Source: an uncultured Eubacteriales bacterium
GTDB taxonomy: Bacteria; Bacillota; Clostridia; Christensenellales; UBA1242
DNA length: 52,181 nt
Assembly (NCBI GenBank): GCA_900557645.1
Contig: USSZ01000001.1
Coordinates: 1 to 52,181 of the forward strand
Direction: 5' to 3'
The position numbers were made by a program, and so were the translations under genes. Of the stretch, positions 40,988 to 49,938 are shown one piece after another. The notes below the pieces were generated by a model. It saw only the letters and a program-made list of their open reading frames with translations. It had not been told where the DNA came from and did not search any database. Each line of letters starts with the position of its first letter. Positions within the stretch are counted from its first letter, which is position 1.

Positions 40988-43900
40988 AATATTTAGAATT
41001 AGATTTAAAAAATGTTTTACAGAATAATAGAATAATTTCAGGATTAGGAGATGGTGAAAAAATAGTTTTATTACAACAATTTGACCATCTACTTTTTTTG
41101 TGCAATAATTTTGTTAGTGCTGGGAAAATAAAAAGAGGGCTTGAAGCATTTGGGAAGAAGGTAGAGATTATATCAAGTGCGAGAGAAAGTAAAGATGAAG
41201 AAGATAAAAATCTTTTGCCATTTGTAAAAAGTTTAAATAGATATTTTTCTGGAGAGATTGATGGTCTTATATTTTTACCATGTTCAATGATAATTAAATT
41301 TGATAAAGAAAAGTTTAAGCCTATCCATATTGAAAAAAATCAAGAAATTGATTTGCAAAATCTGGTTGAAAAGTTAGTAGGTTTAGGTTTTGAAAGAACA
41401 TCACTTGTATCACAAGCAGGACAGTTTGCTTTAAGGGGCGATATTTTAGATATTTTTACAACCACTAATGAAAAACCTATTAGAATTGAGTTTTTTGATA
41501 ATTTAATAGAAACTATAAGTGTATTTGATGAAAATACAATGAAAAATATTGAAAAAATAGATGAATTTGACATTTTTATTTCAAAATTACCTTTGGGTGA
41601 AAATAATATTTTTGATTTAGATGGAATTAAAATTGTTGATCAACCGAAGATGATTGATGAAGAAATCACACTTTTAAAGCAAAGTTATAGTGCAATGTCT
41701 TTTTATGATTATAAATTTTATGAAGATTTTGAAAATTTATATAACAAATCTGATTTCATATTTGATAATTTTCAAATTGAAGAACCTGATTATTTTAATG
41801 AAAGAGTTGCAGAAAGAAGTTATCTTACAGATTTTTTAGCATTAAAACAAGATATTATTGATTTCAAAAATTTAAATCAAGCAATATTACTTTTTACAGG
41901 CGAAGAGCGATTTAAAAATAATTTAGAAAGTTTTTTGACGGAAAACGGACTTGCATGGAAAAATTATTCTATAAATGAAAAACTTGAAATAGGAAATATA
42001 TATTTGTCAACTCTGTCAATGCCTTACTCTTTTTCATTTTTAAAAGAAGGCATTGTTGCAGTTGGTTGCGATATGCTCTTTAGGTCAACAAATATCACTT
42101 TTTCAAAGAGTAAGCATTCAGTTTTTTATTTACCAAAATTAGGAGAATATGTAGTCCATTCTTTTCATGGTATTGGAAAATGTATTAAAATTGAAAGACT
42201 TAAAATTTCAGATGTTGAAAAAGATTATTTTGTAATAGAATATAAAAATGGTGATATTTTATATCTTCCAAGTGAAGAGGCTAATACAATATCTGCTTAT
42301 GTTGGAAGTGAAACAGAGCCAAAATTATCTTCACTTGGTGGCGGGGAATTTGCTAGGCTGAAAGATAGAGTAAAGGCAAGCATTAAAGAGATGGCGATAT
42401 CTTTGGTCGAGATTTACAAAGAGCGTCAACAAATAAAAGGTTTTGCTTTCAAAAGAGATGATTTTCTTGAAAAGAAATTTGCAGATGCTTTTGGTTTTGC
42501 AGAAACACCAGACCAATTAATGGCTATTCATGATATTGATAAAGATATGGAAAACGATAAAGTGATGGAAAGATTAATTTGTGGAGATGTGGGGTTTGGT
42601 AAAACAGAAGTTGCACTTAGGGCTTGTTTTAAATGTGCTTACAATGGGAAACAAATAGCACTTCTTTGTCCTACAACAATTTTGTCTGAACAGCATTATA
42701 GAACTGCAAAAGAAAGGCTTGAGCCTTTTGGTGTTCGGGTAGAAGTATTAAATAGATTTAAAAATCAATCACAGGTAAAAGATATTTTAATGAAACTTGA
42801 AAATGGCGAAATAGATATGATTATAGGCACTCATAGAATATTAAGTGGAGATATAAAATATCATGATTTGGGGCTATTGATTTTAGATGAAGAACAAAGA
42901 TTTGGCGTAGAGCATAAAGAAAAAATCAAAGATAAATATAGAAATATTGATGTATTAACATTGTCAGCAACACCTATACCACGAACATTAAATATGTCTT
43001 TGTCTGGCATTAGGGATATCTCAATAATTGAAACACCACCTAAGGATAGATTGCCTGTTCAAACATATTTAGCAGAGGAAAGCGATCAACTTATAAAAGA
43101 TGTTATTTCAAGAGAACTTGCAAGAGGAGGACAAGCATTTGTTGTATATAATAGGGTTGAAACCATAGAAGAATTTGCGTCTTATTTACGTAAATTATTA
43201 CCAAATGCAAATATAGGCGTTGCACATGGACAAATGCATGAAAAGTTGCTAGAAAATGTAATTGAACGTCTTTATGAAGGTGTATATAATGTTTTAGTTT
43301 CAACTACTTTAATTGAAAATGGAATAAATTTACCATCTGCAAATACAATGGTTGTGATTGAGGCAGATAGATTAGGATTAAGTCAACTTTATCAATTAAG
43401 GGGAAGAATAGGACGAAGTGATAGATTAAGTTATGCATATCTTACTTATGTTAAAGATAAACATTTGACAGAAGAGGCATATCAAAGACTTGAAGCAATA
43501 AAACAATTCAGTCAACTAGGAAGTGGTTTTAAAATTGCAATGAGAGATTTGGAAATTCGAGGTGCTGGGAATATATTTGGGAAAGAACAGCATGGTCATA
43601 TAGCAAAGGTTGGTTATGATATGTTTGTTAAACTTCTAGATGAAGAAGTGAAAGAACTTAAGGGTGAAAAGATAAATAGAAAGAGTGATGTAAAACTTGA
43701 AATATCGCTTAGTGCCTTTATAAGTGAAAAATACATTGAAGATAGTGAACAAAGAATTGTTTATTATTCAAGAATAAGTGAAATTTCTTCTCAAAATGAG
43801 TTGCAAAATGTGATTTCAAGTCTAAAAGATGGTTATGGAGAAGTGCCAATAGAGATAAAAAATCTGTGTAATTTGGCTTACCTTAGAAATCTTGCAAGTA

Positions 43901-44121
43901 ATTTTGATGTAGAAAAGATAAGAATAAATAAATATGAGTGCTTTATAGCATTTAAGAAAAAAGAAGAGATATTAGATAAGAATATCGCTGATAATTTAAG
44001 CGAATTTAATGCAAAATTAAGTTTTGATAGTTCTGTTAAAGTTAAATTTAATGTTGACAAAAATATAGAGAATCAAGTCCAAAATTTAATCAGATTTTTT
44101 GAAAAGGCAAATGAAAAGTAA
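40984..44121 (+). CDS. mfd: Transcription-repair coupling factor
   Basis: A 1045-residue Mfd that removes RNA polymerase stalled at DNA damage and recruits UvrA. The UvrB-like N-terminal domains are followed by the polymerase-interacting CarD-like domain (LGEYVVHSFHGIGKC, near residue 384), then the RecG-like helicase with Walker A GDVGFGKTEVAL (about 533-544), the DEEQ box LLILDEEQRFGV, and the TRG-type region. The C-terminal TRCF domain is present. About a hundred residues shorter than many homologues, mainly at the N-terminus. It starts at TTG overlapping the pth stop. Confidence 0.97.
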   Translation: MKYLELDLKNVLQNNRIISGLGDGEKIVLLQQFDHLLFLCNNFVSAGKIKRGLEAFGKKVEIISSARESKDEEDKNLLPFVKSLNRYFSGEIDGLIFLPCSMIIKFDKEKFKPIHIEKNQEIDLQNLVEKLVGLGFERTSLVSQAGQFALRGDILDIFTTTNEKPIRIEFFDNLIETISVFDENTMKNIEKIDEFDIFISKLPLGENNIFDLDGIKIVDQPKMIDEEITLLKQSYSAMSFYDYKFYEDFENLYNKSDFIFDNFQIEEPDYFNERVAERSYLTDFLALKQDIIDFKNLNQAILLFTGEERFKNNLESFLTENGLAWKNYSINEKLEIGNIYLSTLSMPYSFSFLKEGIVAVGCDMLFRSTNITFSKSKHSVFYLPKLGEYVVHSFHGIGKCIKIERLKISDVEKDYFVIEYKNGDILYLPSEEANTISAYVGSETEPKLSSLGGGEFARLKDRVKASIKEMAISLVEIYKERQQIKGFAFKRDDFLEKKFADAFGFAETPDQLMAIHDIDKDMENDKVMERLICGDVGFGKTEVALRACFKCAYNGKQIALLCPTTILSEQHYRTAKERLEPFGVRVEVLNRFKNQSQVKDILMKLENGEIDMIIGTHRILSGDIKYHDLGLLILDEEQRFGVEHKEKIKDKYRNIDVLTLSATPIPRTLNMSLSGIRDISIIETPPKDRLPVQTYLAEESDQLIKDVISRELARGGQAFVVYNRVETIEEFASYLRKLLPNANIGVAHGQMHEKLLENVIERLYEGVYNVLVSTTLIENGINLPSANTMVVIEADRLGLSQLYQLRGRIGRSDRLSYAYLTYVKDKHLTEEAYQRLEAIKQFSQLGSGFKIAMRDLEIRGAGNIFGKEQHGHIAKVGYDMFVKLLDEEVKELKGEKINRKSDVKLEISLSAFISEKYIEDSEQRIVYYSRISEISSQNELQNVISSLKDGYGEVPIEIKNLCNLAYLRNLASNFDVEKIRINKYECFIAFKKKEEILDKNIADNLSEFNAKLSFDSSVKVKFNVDKNIENQVQNLIRFFEKANEK

Positions 44122-44271
44122 ATTATTTAGAAATAATAATTTGATAGAAAAGAGATTTATGAGATAAATATAAACAAACTTAAATTTATTAAGCAAAAAA
44201 GTATTTTTATTTATTTATATTTTATTTAAGTGAATTAACTTATATATTTTTTATAAAATCATTTAATTTGC

Positions 44272-44301
44272 TTGAAATTTTAATTGATATTATGGTATTA
44301 T
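44272..44301 (+). promoter_or_regulatory. Promoter of the PrsA-like gene
   Basis: TTGAAA (44272-44277), 18-base spacer, TATTAT (44296-44301). The 297-base gap between mfd and this gene otherwise holds only AT-rich sequence and the inverted repeat at 44318-44350. Confidence 0.55.
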
Positions 44302-44317
44302 ACATTGTGAGTTTAAT

Positions 44318-44350
44318 AAGTATTAATAATGGTAATATTTATTAATACTT
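44318..44350. repeat. 11-base inverted repeat in the PrsA-like leader
   Basis: AAGTATTAATA (44318-44328) and TATTAATACTT (44340-44350) are perfect complements with an 11-base loop, just after the predicted transcription start; a leader hairpin or operator. Confidence 0.6.
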
Positions 44351-44418
44351 AATATCAAAAAAATGTTTTTAAATCAGTGTGGTTTTGTCAATAATATTAC
44401 TTGAAACGTGGAGTGAAA

Positions 44419-46143
44419 ATGAAAAAAAGATTTACTGGTATTTTAATGTGTATGATGATGTTTTGCATGTCTATTCTTGCAGGCTGTTCTTTAGTTGAAC
44501 CTAATTATAATGATTATTATAATCAGGCAGTTGCTGTTGTAGAATACAAGAAAACTGGCGAACAATATGAGATAACTAAAAAAGATTTGATTTCTGCATA
44601 TCAAAGTTATGGATATAGTTATGAACAATATTATGGTTATACAAGAGAAGAGGCACTCAAAGAAACTCTAACTCTTTTGGAAAATAGAAAAATTACTTTA
44701 TTGACAGCAGAAGAAAAGTTTGGCATAAATCAAAATGGAGATGGACTTTCTGAAAAAGAAAAAACATATTTATATCAACAAACAATTGACTCTTTAAATG
44801 ATAATTTAAAAAATTATTATAATGATATAATCGGAAATACAGAATCTGAAGAAGAATCAGATGATATAAAATTTAATGGCTACGAAAAAAATGCAACTCT
44901 ATCTACAGATTTGACAATTCATAAAATAGATCATAGTGATGATTTGCTTAAAGATTTTAGTTATTCAACTGCAAGAGATTATAATAATTCAGAAGATAGA
45001 AAACTTATATACGAAAATTTTGTTGAATCATTGATTAATGATAATTATAAAAAAGCATTCAATTATTATTTGAGAGATTTGAAAGCATCTGAAAGAGGAA
45101 TGGATTTATCTACTGATGCTAAATCAGTGTTTGAAAGAGAAATCGACAGATTATATAAAGTTTTATATGAAAATTATGTAATCGAAAGATATTCTTTGTC
45201 AAATAAGAATAGTGATAGTTTAACATCAATAACTGCTTCTCAAATTGTAAATTTATATACAAGCAAGGTGAGAGCGTCTTATACACAATATGTTACAGAA
45301 AAAGATTCTGGATATGATGAAGATGTTCAAAATTCTTTAGGAAGCACATATTATTTTAGAACTGATGAAGATGCAACCAAATTCTTTACAGTTGCAAATG
45401 TGTTGTTTAAATTTACAGATGAACAACAAGCACAATATAATAGTTATAAATCAAAATATGAAGAAGGCGACGGGAAAACATATACTTGGGAACAATATCA
45501 GAGTGACTTAGACAAACTTTACTCTCAAATTACTCCAGTAGTAAGAGAATATAATGATGCTACTGGTATATATGAAGAAGTAGAAGAGGCAGATTTAACA
45601 GTTAGTGAAGTTTATAATATTATGAAAAATCAACTTTCTTCAGCTCAAGTAGGTGGCGATGTAAATAAGATTGGTGATACAATTAATGATTTTATTTATC
45701 TTTATAATGAAGATACAGGAATGTTTAATGCTGAAACAAACTATGTTGTAGGCGTTGATAAAGAAGGAAATGCTGTCTCAAGTTTTGTAGAAGAATTTAA
45801 TGATGCTTCAATAGATCTTTACAATAATGGTAAAGCCCAAATTGGAGATATGACTGGATATGTTAGAACTGAATATGGTATTCATGTTATAATTTATACA
45901 GGTGAATGTAAAAATTTATTTGATGGAATTGATGGTTCTTTTGAACTTAATGCAGAAGCAATACAAACATTATATAACACCCGAGTTAATATTCTCGTAG
46001 ATAAAACTTATTTTGATGTTATGTATGACGCTATTTATACTGATAATTATCAATATTTTGAAAATGCAAATATGAATTTCTTGCGTGAGAATTATAATAT
46101 TTATGAATATAGTGGAAGATATTCAGATCTTCTAGGAAACTAA
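44419..46143 (+). CDS. PrsA/SurA-like lipoprotein (peptidyl-prolyl isomerase type)
   Basis: A protein of about 574 residues. A lipoprotein signal with lipobox LAGC (Cys about 22) is followed by a long SurA/PrsA-like helical N-terminal region (ITKKDLISAYQSYGYSYEQYYGYTREEALKETLTLLE) and, near the end, a parvulin-like stretch ending GYVRTEYGIHVIIYTGE, the usual last strand of the isomerase domain. PrsA lipoproteins help fold exported proteins outside the membrane. In clostridia a PrsA-type gene commonly follows mfd. The isomerase domain is not well conserved, so activity is uncertain. The start at 44419 follows GGAG; TTG at 44401 is less likely. Confidence 0.78.
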   Translation: MKKRFTGILMCMMMFCMSILAGCSLVEPNYNDYYNQAVAVVEYKKTGEQYEITKKDLISAYQSYGYSYEQYYGYTREEALKETLTLLENRKITLLTAEEKFGINQNGDGLSEKEKTYLYQQTIDSLNDNLKNYYNDIIGNTESEEESDDIKFNGYEKNATLSTDLTIHKIDHSDDLLKDFSYSTARDYNNSEDRKLIYENFVESLINDNYKKAFNYYLRDLKASERGMDLSTDAKSVFEREIDRLYKVLYENYVIERYSLSNKNSDSLTSITASQIVNLYTSKVRASYTQYVTEKDSGYDEDVQNSLGSTYYFRTDEDATKFFTVANVLFKFTDEQQAQYNSYKSKYEEGDGKTYTWEQYQSDLDKLYSQITPVVREYNDATGIYEEVEEADLTVSEVYNIMKNQLSSAQVGGDVNKIGDTINDFIYLYNEDTGMFNAETNYVVGVDKEGNAVSSFVEEFNDASIDLYNNGKAQIGDMTGYVRTEYGIHVIIYTGECKNLFDGIDGSFELNAEAIQTLYNTRVNILVDKTYFDVMYDAIYTDNYQYFENANMNFLRENYNIYEYSGRYSDLLGN

Positions 46144-46158
46144 AATAAATAGATTGAA

Positions 46159-46206
46159 AAAATAGACATCTTTATCTTGACAAAAGGGTGTCTATTTTGT
46201 TACTAT
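46159..46206 (+). promoter_or_regulatory. Overlapping terminator and promoter between the PrsA-like and MprF-like genes
   Basis: A 15-pair stem (46159-46173 with 46184-46198, two to three G-U pairs) ending in TTTT acts as terminator. Its loop contains TTGACA (46177-46182); with TACTAT (46201-46206, 18-base spacer) this is a promoter whose start falls at the ATG at 46213. Confidence 0.65.
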
Positions 46207-46212
46207 ATTGAT

Positions 46213-47799
46213 ATGACTAAAAAAGATTCTCAACTAAAGACTAAAAAACTTTCTTCTGAAAAGGGGAAAGATTTTTTAGTTCAGTCTAATATAGATGATT
46301 TTTTAGATGAGAATAAAAATATAAATGATGTTTCAGTTTTAGAAAATGAAAAAGAAAATTTCAATAATGATGAAACAAGAGAAAAAATAAATGAACAACA
46401 AACAACGCAAAATGAAGTAATCGATAAAAATGAAGAAGAAAATTTGATTGAAGTAAAGATTGAAAATGAAGAGTTAAAAACTGAGGATGAAAAACTTTTA
46501 CAAGATGCTTTTGAAATAGAAAAAAAAATAGAAAAAGAAGCAAAAAATAAATTAATTAATGATAATGATGAGAAAGATGAAGTTGCTCTGCAAAAGAAAA
46601 AGTTAGATGAAATAGAACAGTCGGTATCAAAACAAAATAGTAAAAAGAGTAAAATTACAAATTTGGTTTTCTTTTTTGTAAATATTTTAATTGTTGGTGG
46701 CCTTATGGCTTATCAAATTTTACAAGAAGATTTTGTTCCTTTATCTGGATTGCGTATTGATTTTTTAGCATTATTTATTTGTGTTGTTTTGTTTGCATTG
46801 ACTATGCTTTCTGAAACATTTCAATTTAGTTATTTGATAAAGCAATCAACTGGGAAATGGAGATTGGGTCTTTCATTTAAACTTAACGAACTTGGTAGAT
46901 ATTATGATGCCATAACTCCCATGGCAGCAGGAGGGCAACCTTTTGAAATTACTTATTTAAAGTCAAGAGGTGTTCCTATTCATACAGCCCTTTCAATTCC
47001 ATTAACAAGATATTTATTTACACAAATAGCATGGGTTATTATATGTTTAGTTTGTTTAATTATTTCGTTTGTTGATAATAGTTATGGAACATTTGTTTCT
47101 GTAATGAGTATTATTGGATTTGTATTTAGTTTCTTTATGCTTGCTATAACCGTATTTTTATCAGTATGTAAAACAGTTGGTAAAAAACTTGTTGTAAAGT
47201 CATTAAAACTTTTGCAAAAGATGAAAATCGTCAAAAATTATGATAAACAATATGAAAAAATAACAAAATACATAAGTGATTTTCAAGATGTCATGAAACA
47301 ATATGCAAAATCACCTAAAGATTTTATTATAATGTTGTTTCTATGTTTAGCAAAATTGATTATTAATTATTCAATTCCTTTCTTTGTCGTAATGACATTT
47401 ATGCCAGGTATCGAAGCAAATTTATATATAAGATTGATGGTTTTATCTGTATTGGTTGATTTATCAGCATCGTTCTTTCCAACACCAGGTGGTGCTGGTA
47501 TAAGCGAGATTTCGTTTGCTTCTGCATTTGGTTCTATTGTAGGAGAGAATAATATTCTAGTATGGGTAATATTATTATGGAGATTTTTCTCTTATTATAT
47601 TTATCTAATTAAAGGTGTTTTTGTATTATCTTATGACATTGCTTATGGAAATAGAAAATATAAATGGCAGGTCAAAAAAGAAAAACTTGTTGAAGAAAGT
47701 GCAGTATTTAAGCAAAATCAAATTGATAAATTTAGAAATGAGAGAGCAAAAAGAAGAAAAAATAAGCAAAAAAATATTGGAATAAAAGAATATTTATAA
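46213..47799 (+). CDS. Lysylphosphatidylglycerol synthase-type (YbhN/MprF-N) membrane protein
   Basis: A protein of about 528 residues. A charged N-terminal region of about 150 residues (Glu/Lys/Asn-rich, mostly helical or disordered) is followed by about seven to eight membrane segments. The signature of the LPG_synthase_TM/YbhN group is clear: LNELGRYYDAITPMAAGGQPFEITYLKSRG and VDLSASFFPTPGGAGISEISFA. These domains flip or transfer lipids; without the MprF C-terminal transferase domain the enzymatic role is unknown. ATG 46213 is chosen because the promoter start coincides with it; the upstream TTG at 46177 lies in the promoter. Confidence 0.85.
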   Translation: MTKKDSQLKTKKLSSEKGKDFLVQSNIDDFLDENKNINDVSVLENEKENFNNDETREKINEQQTTQNEVIDKNEEENLIEVKIENEELKTEDEKLLQDAFEIEKKIEKEAKNKLINDNDEKDEVALQKKKLDEIEQSVSKQNSKKSKITNLVFFFVNILIVGGLMAYQILQEDFVPLSGLRIDFLALFICVVLFALTMLSETFQFSYLIKQSTGKWRLGLSFKLNELGRYYDAITPMAAGGQPFEITYLKSRGVPIHTALSIPLTRYLFTQIAWVIICLVCLIISFVDNSYGTFVSVMSIIGFVFSFFMLAITVFLSVCKTVGKKLVVKSLKLLQKMKIVKNYDKQYEKITKYISDFQDVMKQYAKSPKDFIIMLFLCLAKLIINYSIPFFVVMTFMPGIEANLYIRLMVLSVLVDLSASFFPTPGGAGISEISFASAFGSIVGENNILVWVILLWRFFSYYIYLIKGVFVLSYDIAYGNRKYKWQVKKEKLVEESAVFKQNQIDKFRNERAKRRKNKQKNIGIKEYL

Positions 47800-47821
47800 T
47801 TTGTTTGCTAAAAATATTTAT

Positions 47822-48379
47822 ATGAAAATTAGTAAATCAAATTTTTGTTGGAAATTTACATGTGCTTGTCTTGTAATTTTGCTTGCATTATCTATTTATT
47901 TGGGAATATCAGGGTGGTATTTTAAAAATGATATTTCATATACAACAGATTTAAAACTTGGTGAAAATGTTCAGGTTGGAATAAAAAAGAATCAAGCAAA
48001 TTCAATATCAATGAATTTAGATGGTTCTTTTTTAGCAGGTGAAAGATTACCTCAAGTTGTAAGTATAAAAAATTCTGAAACAGATTATGATTTATATGTG
48101 CGTGCAAAGGTATTCATTTATTCTGGGGATAATATTTTAATGGATATGGATATTGTCGAAACAATTAATTGGACATATAGCATAAATGACGGATATTATT
48201 ATTTTAATGAATTATTACCAGCGAATAATAATGTGGCATTATGTTCTTATGTTATCGTTGGTGAAGATAGTATTCTTAATACAAAAACTAAATATATTGT
48301 AACTTTTTTAATTGAATCTTTAGATTCATCAGAAGATGTAGAACAAATTTGGGGAACAAATCCAATTCAAAATGTTTGA
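47822..48379 (+). CDS. Exported beta-rich protein, TasA/SipW-substrate-like
   Basis: A protein of about 185 residues. The N-terminal hydrophobic segment (about 11-31) is a signal or anchor. The remainder has the strand pattern of TasA/camelysin-like exported proteins: LPQVVSIKNSETDYDLYVRAKVFIYSG, then NDGYYYFNELLPANNNVALCSYV, and a C-terminal strand with TFLIESLDSSED. The family link is by this pattern only. ATG at 47822 is preferred over the upstream TTG at 47801; neither has a clear ribosome site. No cognate signal peptidase of SipW type is adjacent, though lepB lies elsewhere in the window. Confidence 0.6.
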   Translation: MKISKSNFCWKFTCACLVILLALSIYLGISGWYFKNDISYTTDLKLGENVQVGIKKNQANSISMNLDGSFLAGERLPQVVSIKNSETDYDLYVRAKVFIYSGDNILMDMDIVETINWTYSINDGYYYFNELLPANNNVALCSYVIVGEDSILNTKTKYIVTFLIESLDSSEDVEQIWGTNPIQNV

Positions 48380-48438
48380 CATTATTTATAAATAAATGTA
48401 TATTTTAAATATAAAAAACAAGAAAAAAGGAGAAAATA

Positions 48439-48717
48439 ATGGAAAATAAAGTTCCACCAGTTCCACCAAGAAGACCTTTTATTGCTAAAACGAATTCAGA
48501 AAATACATTTCAAAATAATACAATCACCAAAAATACCAATAATTTAAATATTAACAATACAGCAAGCAATAGTTCTGTAAATATAGAAAATCAAGGACAG
48601 AGTGAAGTAAAGAAAAAATTTGAATTGAATAGTCAAACAAAAGCATTTATTTTATTTTTTGCAGCATTTTTTTGTATTGCTGGGGCAGTGGCTTGTTTTG
48701 TTTTCTTGTTTATTTAA
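48439..48717 (+). CDS. Small tail-anchored protein with proline-rich N-terminus
   Basis: A 92-residue protein. The N-terminus is KVPPVPPRRPF (about 4-14), followed by an Asn/Ser/Thr-rich linker (about 18-58), a charged stretch (VKKKFELNSQTKA) and one C-terminal membrane segment (about 69-91). No signal peptide; the protein is likely anchored by its tail with the proline-rich part in the cytosol. PxxP motifs with Arg bind SH3-like domains in other systems. AAAGGAG precedes the ATG. Family not recognised. Confidence 0.65.
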   Translation: MENKVPPVPPRRPFIAKTNSENTFQNNTITKNTNNLNINNTASNSSVNIENQGQSEVKKKFELNSQTKAFILFFAAFFCIAGAVACFVFLFI

Positions 48718-48802
48718 AATATAAATATATAAATAAAAGTAATTTTTAGACAAAAAAAATACAATCTAATTTTAAAAATTAGTTTATTTAAAGATAAACT
48801 TG

Positions 48803-48845
48803 GCAATCATTTTGATTATGAAAAGAATGATTGCTTTTTTATTTT
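48803..48845 (+). terminator. Terminator-like hairpin across the start of the exported orphan at 48818
   Basis: GCAATCATT (48803-48811) and AATGATTGC (48826-48834) are perfect complements, followed by TTTTTTATTTT. The ATG at 48818 lies in the loop, and a second ATG in the 3' arm. It could end the upstream gene or hide the start of the downstream one. Confidence 0.5.
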
Positions 48846-49276
48846 GCACTATAATATTATTTTTAATAATATTTGCTAAAAGTGATAATTTTGAATTTAT
48901 TAATGAATATGATAAATTGATTGTGATTTCAAAAAATTTGAATATTTCGCAAGATTATCAATTGAACGGCGACCAATATTATTATTCTTTTACTAAAGAT
49001 GAAGGTAACGAATTTTTAGAAAAGGAGGCCAATAATTATGAGATTGACGGTTATGTCTTTTATTTTAATAATCTTTTCAATATTAATAAATTTAGCAAGT
49101 ATGTTGATTTTTTATTAGATAAAAATACACAGATTGAAGGATATGAAATATATTATGGTTATTACTCTGGTTTTGAAGATTTTAGGTATATAAATAATAA
49201 AAAGATAAATTTTCAATTAGCACATCATAATGATGAATGGATCCTTGGATTTCCTGCTATATTGACAGGTTTTTAA
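48818..49276 (+). CDS. Exported protein upstream of spoIIQ-like gene, unknown function
   Basis: A protein of about 152 residues with an N-terminal signal or anchor (MKRMIAFLFCTIILFLIIFA) and a small alpha/beta exported domain (EYDKLIVISKNLNISQDYQL ... DNEWILGFPAILTGF-like end, read as DEWILGFPAILTGF). The closing part, IYYGYYSGFEDFRYINNKKINFQLA, recalls small sporulation-linked exported proteins near spoIID/spoIIQ in clostridia, but I cannot name the family. There is no ribosome site at the ATG, which lies in a hairpin loop. Context suggests a mother-cell or forespore envelope role. Confidence 0.6.
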   Translation: MKRMIAFLFCTIILFLIIFAKSDNFEFINEYDKLIVISKNLNISQDYQLNGDQYYYSFTKDEGNEFLEKEANNYEIDGYVFYFNNLFNINKFSKYVDFLLDKNTQIEGYEIYYGYYSGFEDFRYINNKKINFQLAHHNDEWILGFPAILTGF

Positions 49277-49337
49277 TTTTTTTAAATTTAATGTATAAAG
49301 TGAATTAAATCTGTCAATAAACTTGTCAGGAGGTAAT

Positions 49338-49901
49338 ATGGAAATAGGAAAGAAAAATGCATTTGTTGAATTTTTGAAAAAATACGGAATTTATTGTATT
49401 GTTGGACTTGTAATATTTGCTGTTGCTTTGACATTTACATTAGTGGCAACATTAGGAAATTCTGTTCAAACAGGTGGTGGGTCGCTTAACTTTAGATTGC
49501 CAATGGATAATGCCACAGTTATAAAAGATTTTTCTGATACAGAACTTCAAAACAATGAAACATTGAATCAATGGGAGGCTCACTTATCTGTTGATTTGAC
49601 ATCAGAAACTGGAGATGTATATTCTGTTCTTGATGGAACCGTTGCAAGCGTAGATTATTCATATAGTGATGGTTATACAATAACGATTAATCATTCAGAT
49701 GGATTTACATCAATCTATTCCTCACTTGCTGAAGAAGTTCAGGTAAAAGAAGGTGATAAAGTAAGTGCTGGACAAAAAATAGGTAAAGCAGCAGAAACTG
49801 CATCAAGTGAATTAGATTTAGGGACTCATTTACATTTTACTTTACTTTTAAATGATGATCATGTAGATCCTAATAATTATTTAGATTTACAAGAAAAATA
49901 A
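49338..49901 (+). CDS. spoIIQ: SpoIIQ-like M23-domain protein
   Basis: A 187-residue protein with one membrane anchor (about 17-38) and a LytM/M23 domain (about 78-185). Both zinc motifs are visible: H82 and D86 (AHLSVD), and H164-L-H166 (GTHLHFTLL). The third catalytic His, in the usual YAHL, is replaced: Y127-S-S-L. SpoIIQ in the forespore membrane pairs with SpoIIIAH to span the two membranes during engulfment; its metal site is intact in Clostridium and lost in Bacillus. AGGAGG precedes the ATG (49338). Its neighbour spoIIID supports the assignment, but other M23 anchored proteins are possible. Confidence 0.8.
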   Translation: MEIGKKNAFVEFLKKYGIYCIVGLVIFAVALTFTLVATLGNSVQTGGGSLNFRLPMDNATVIKDFSDTELQNNETLNQWEAHLSVDLTSETGDVYSVLDGTVASVDYSYSDGYTITINHSDGFTSIYSSLAEEVQVKEGDKVSAGQKIGKAAETASSELDLGTHLHFTLLLNDDHVDPNNYLDLQEK

Positions 49902-49938
49902 GAAAATTAATCCAAACAAAAATTCAACTCCTAAAAAT

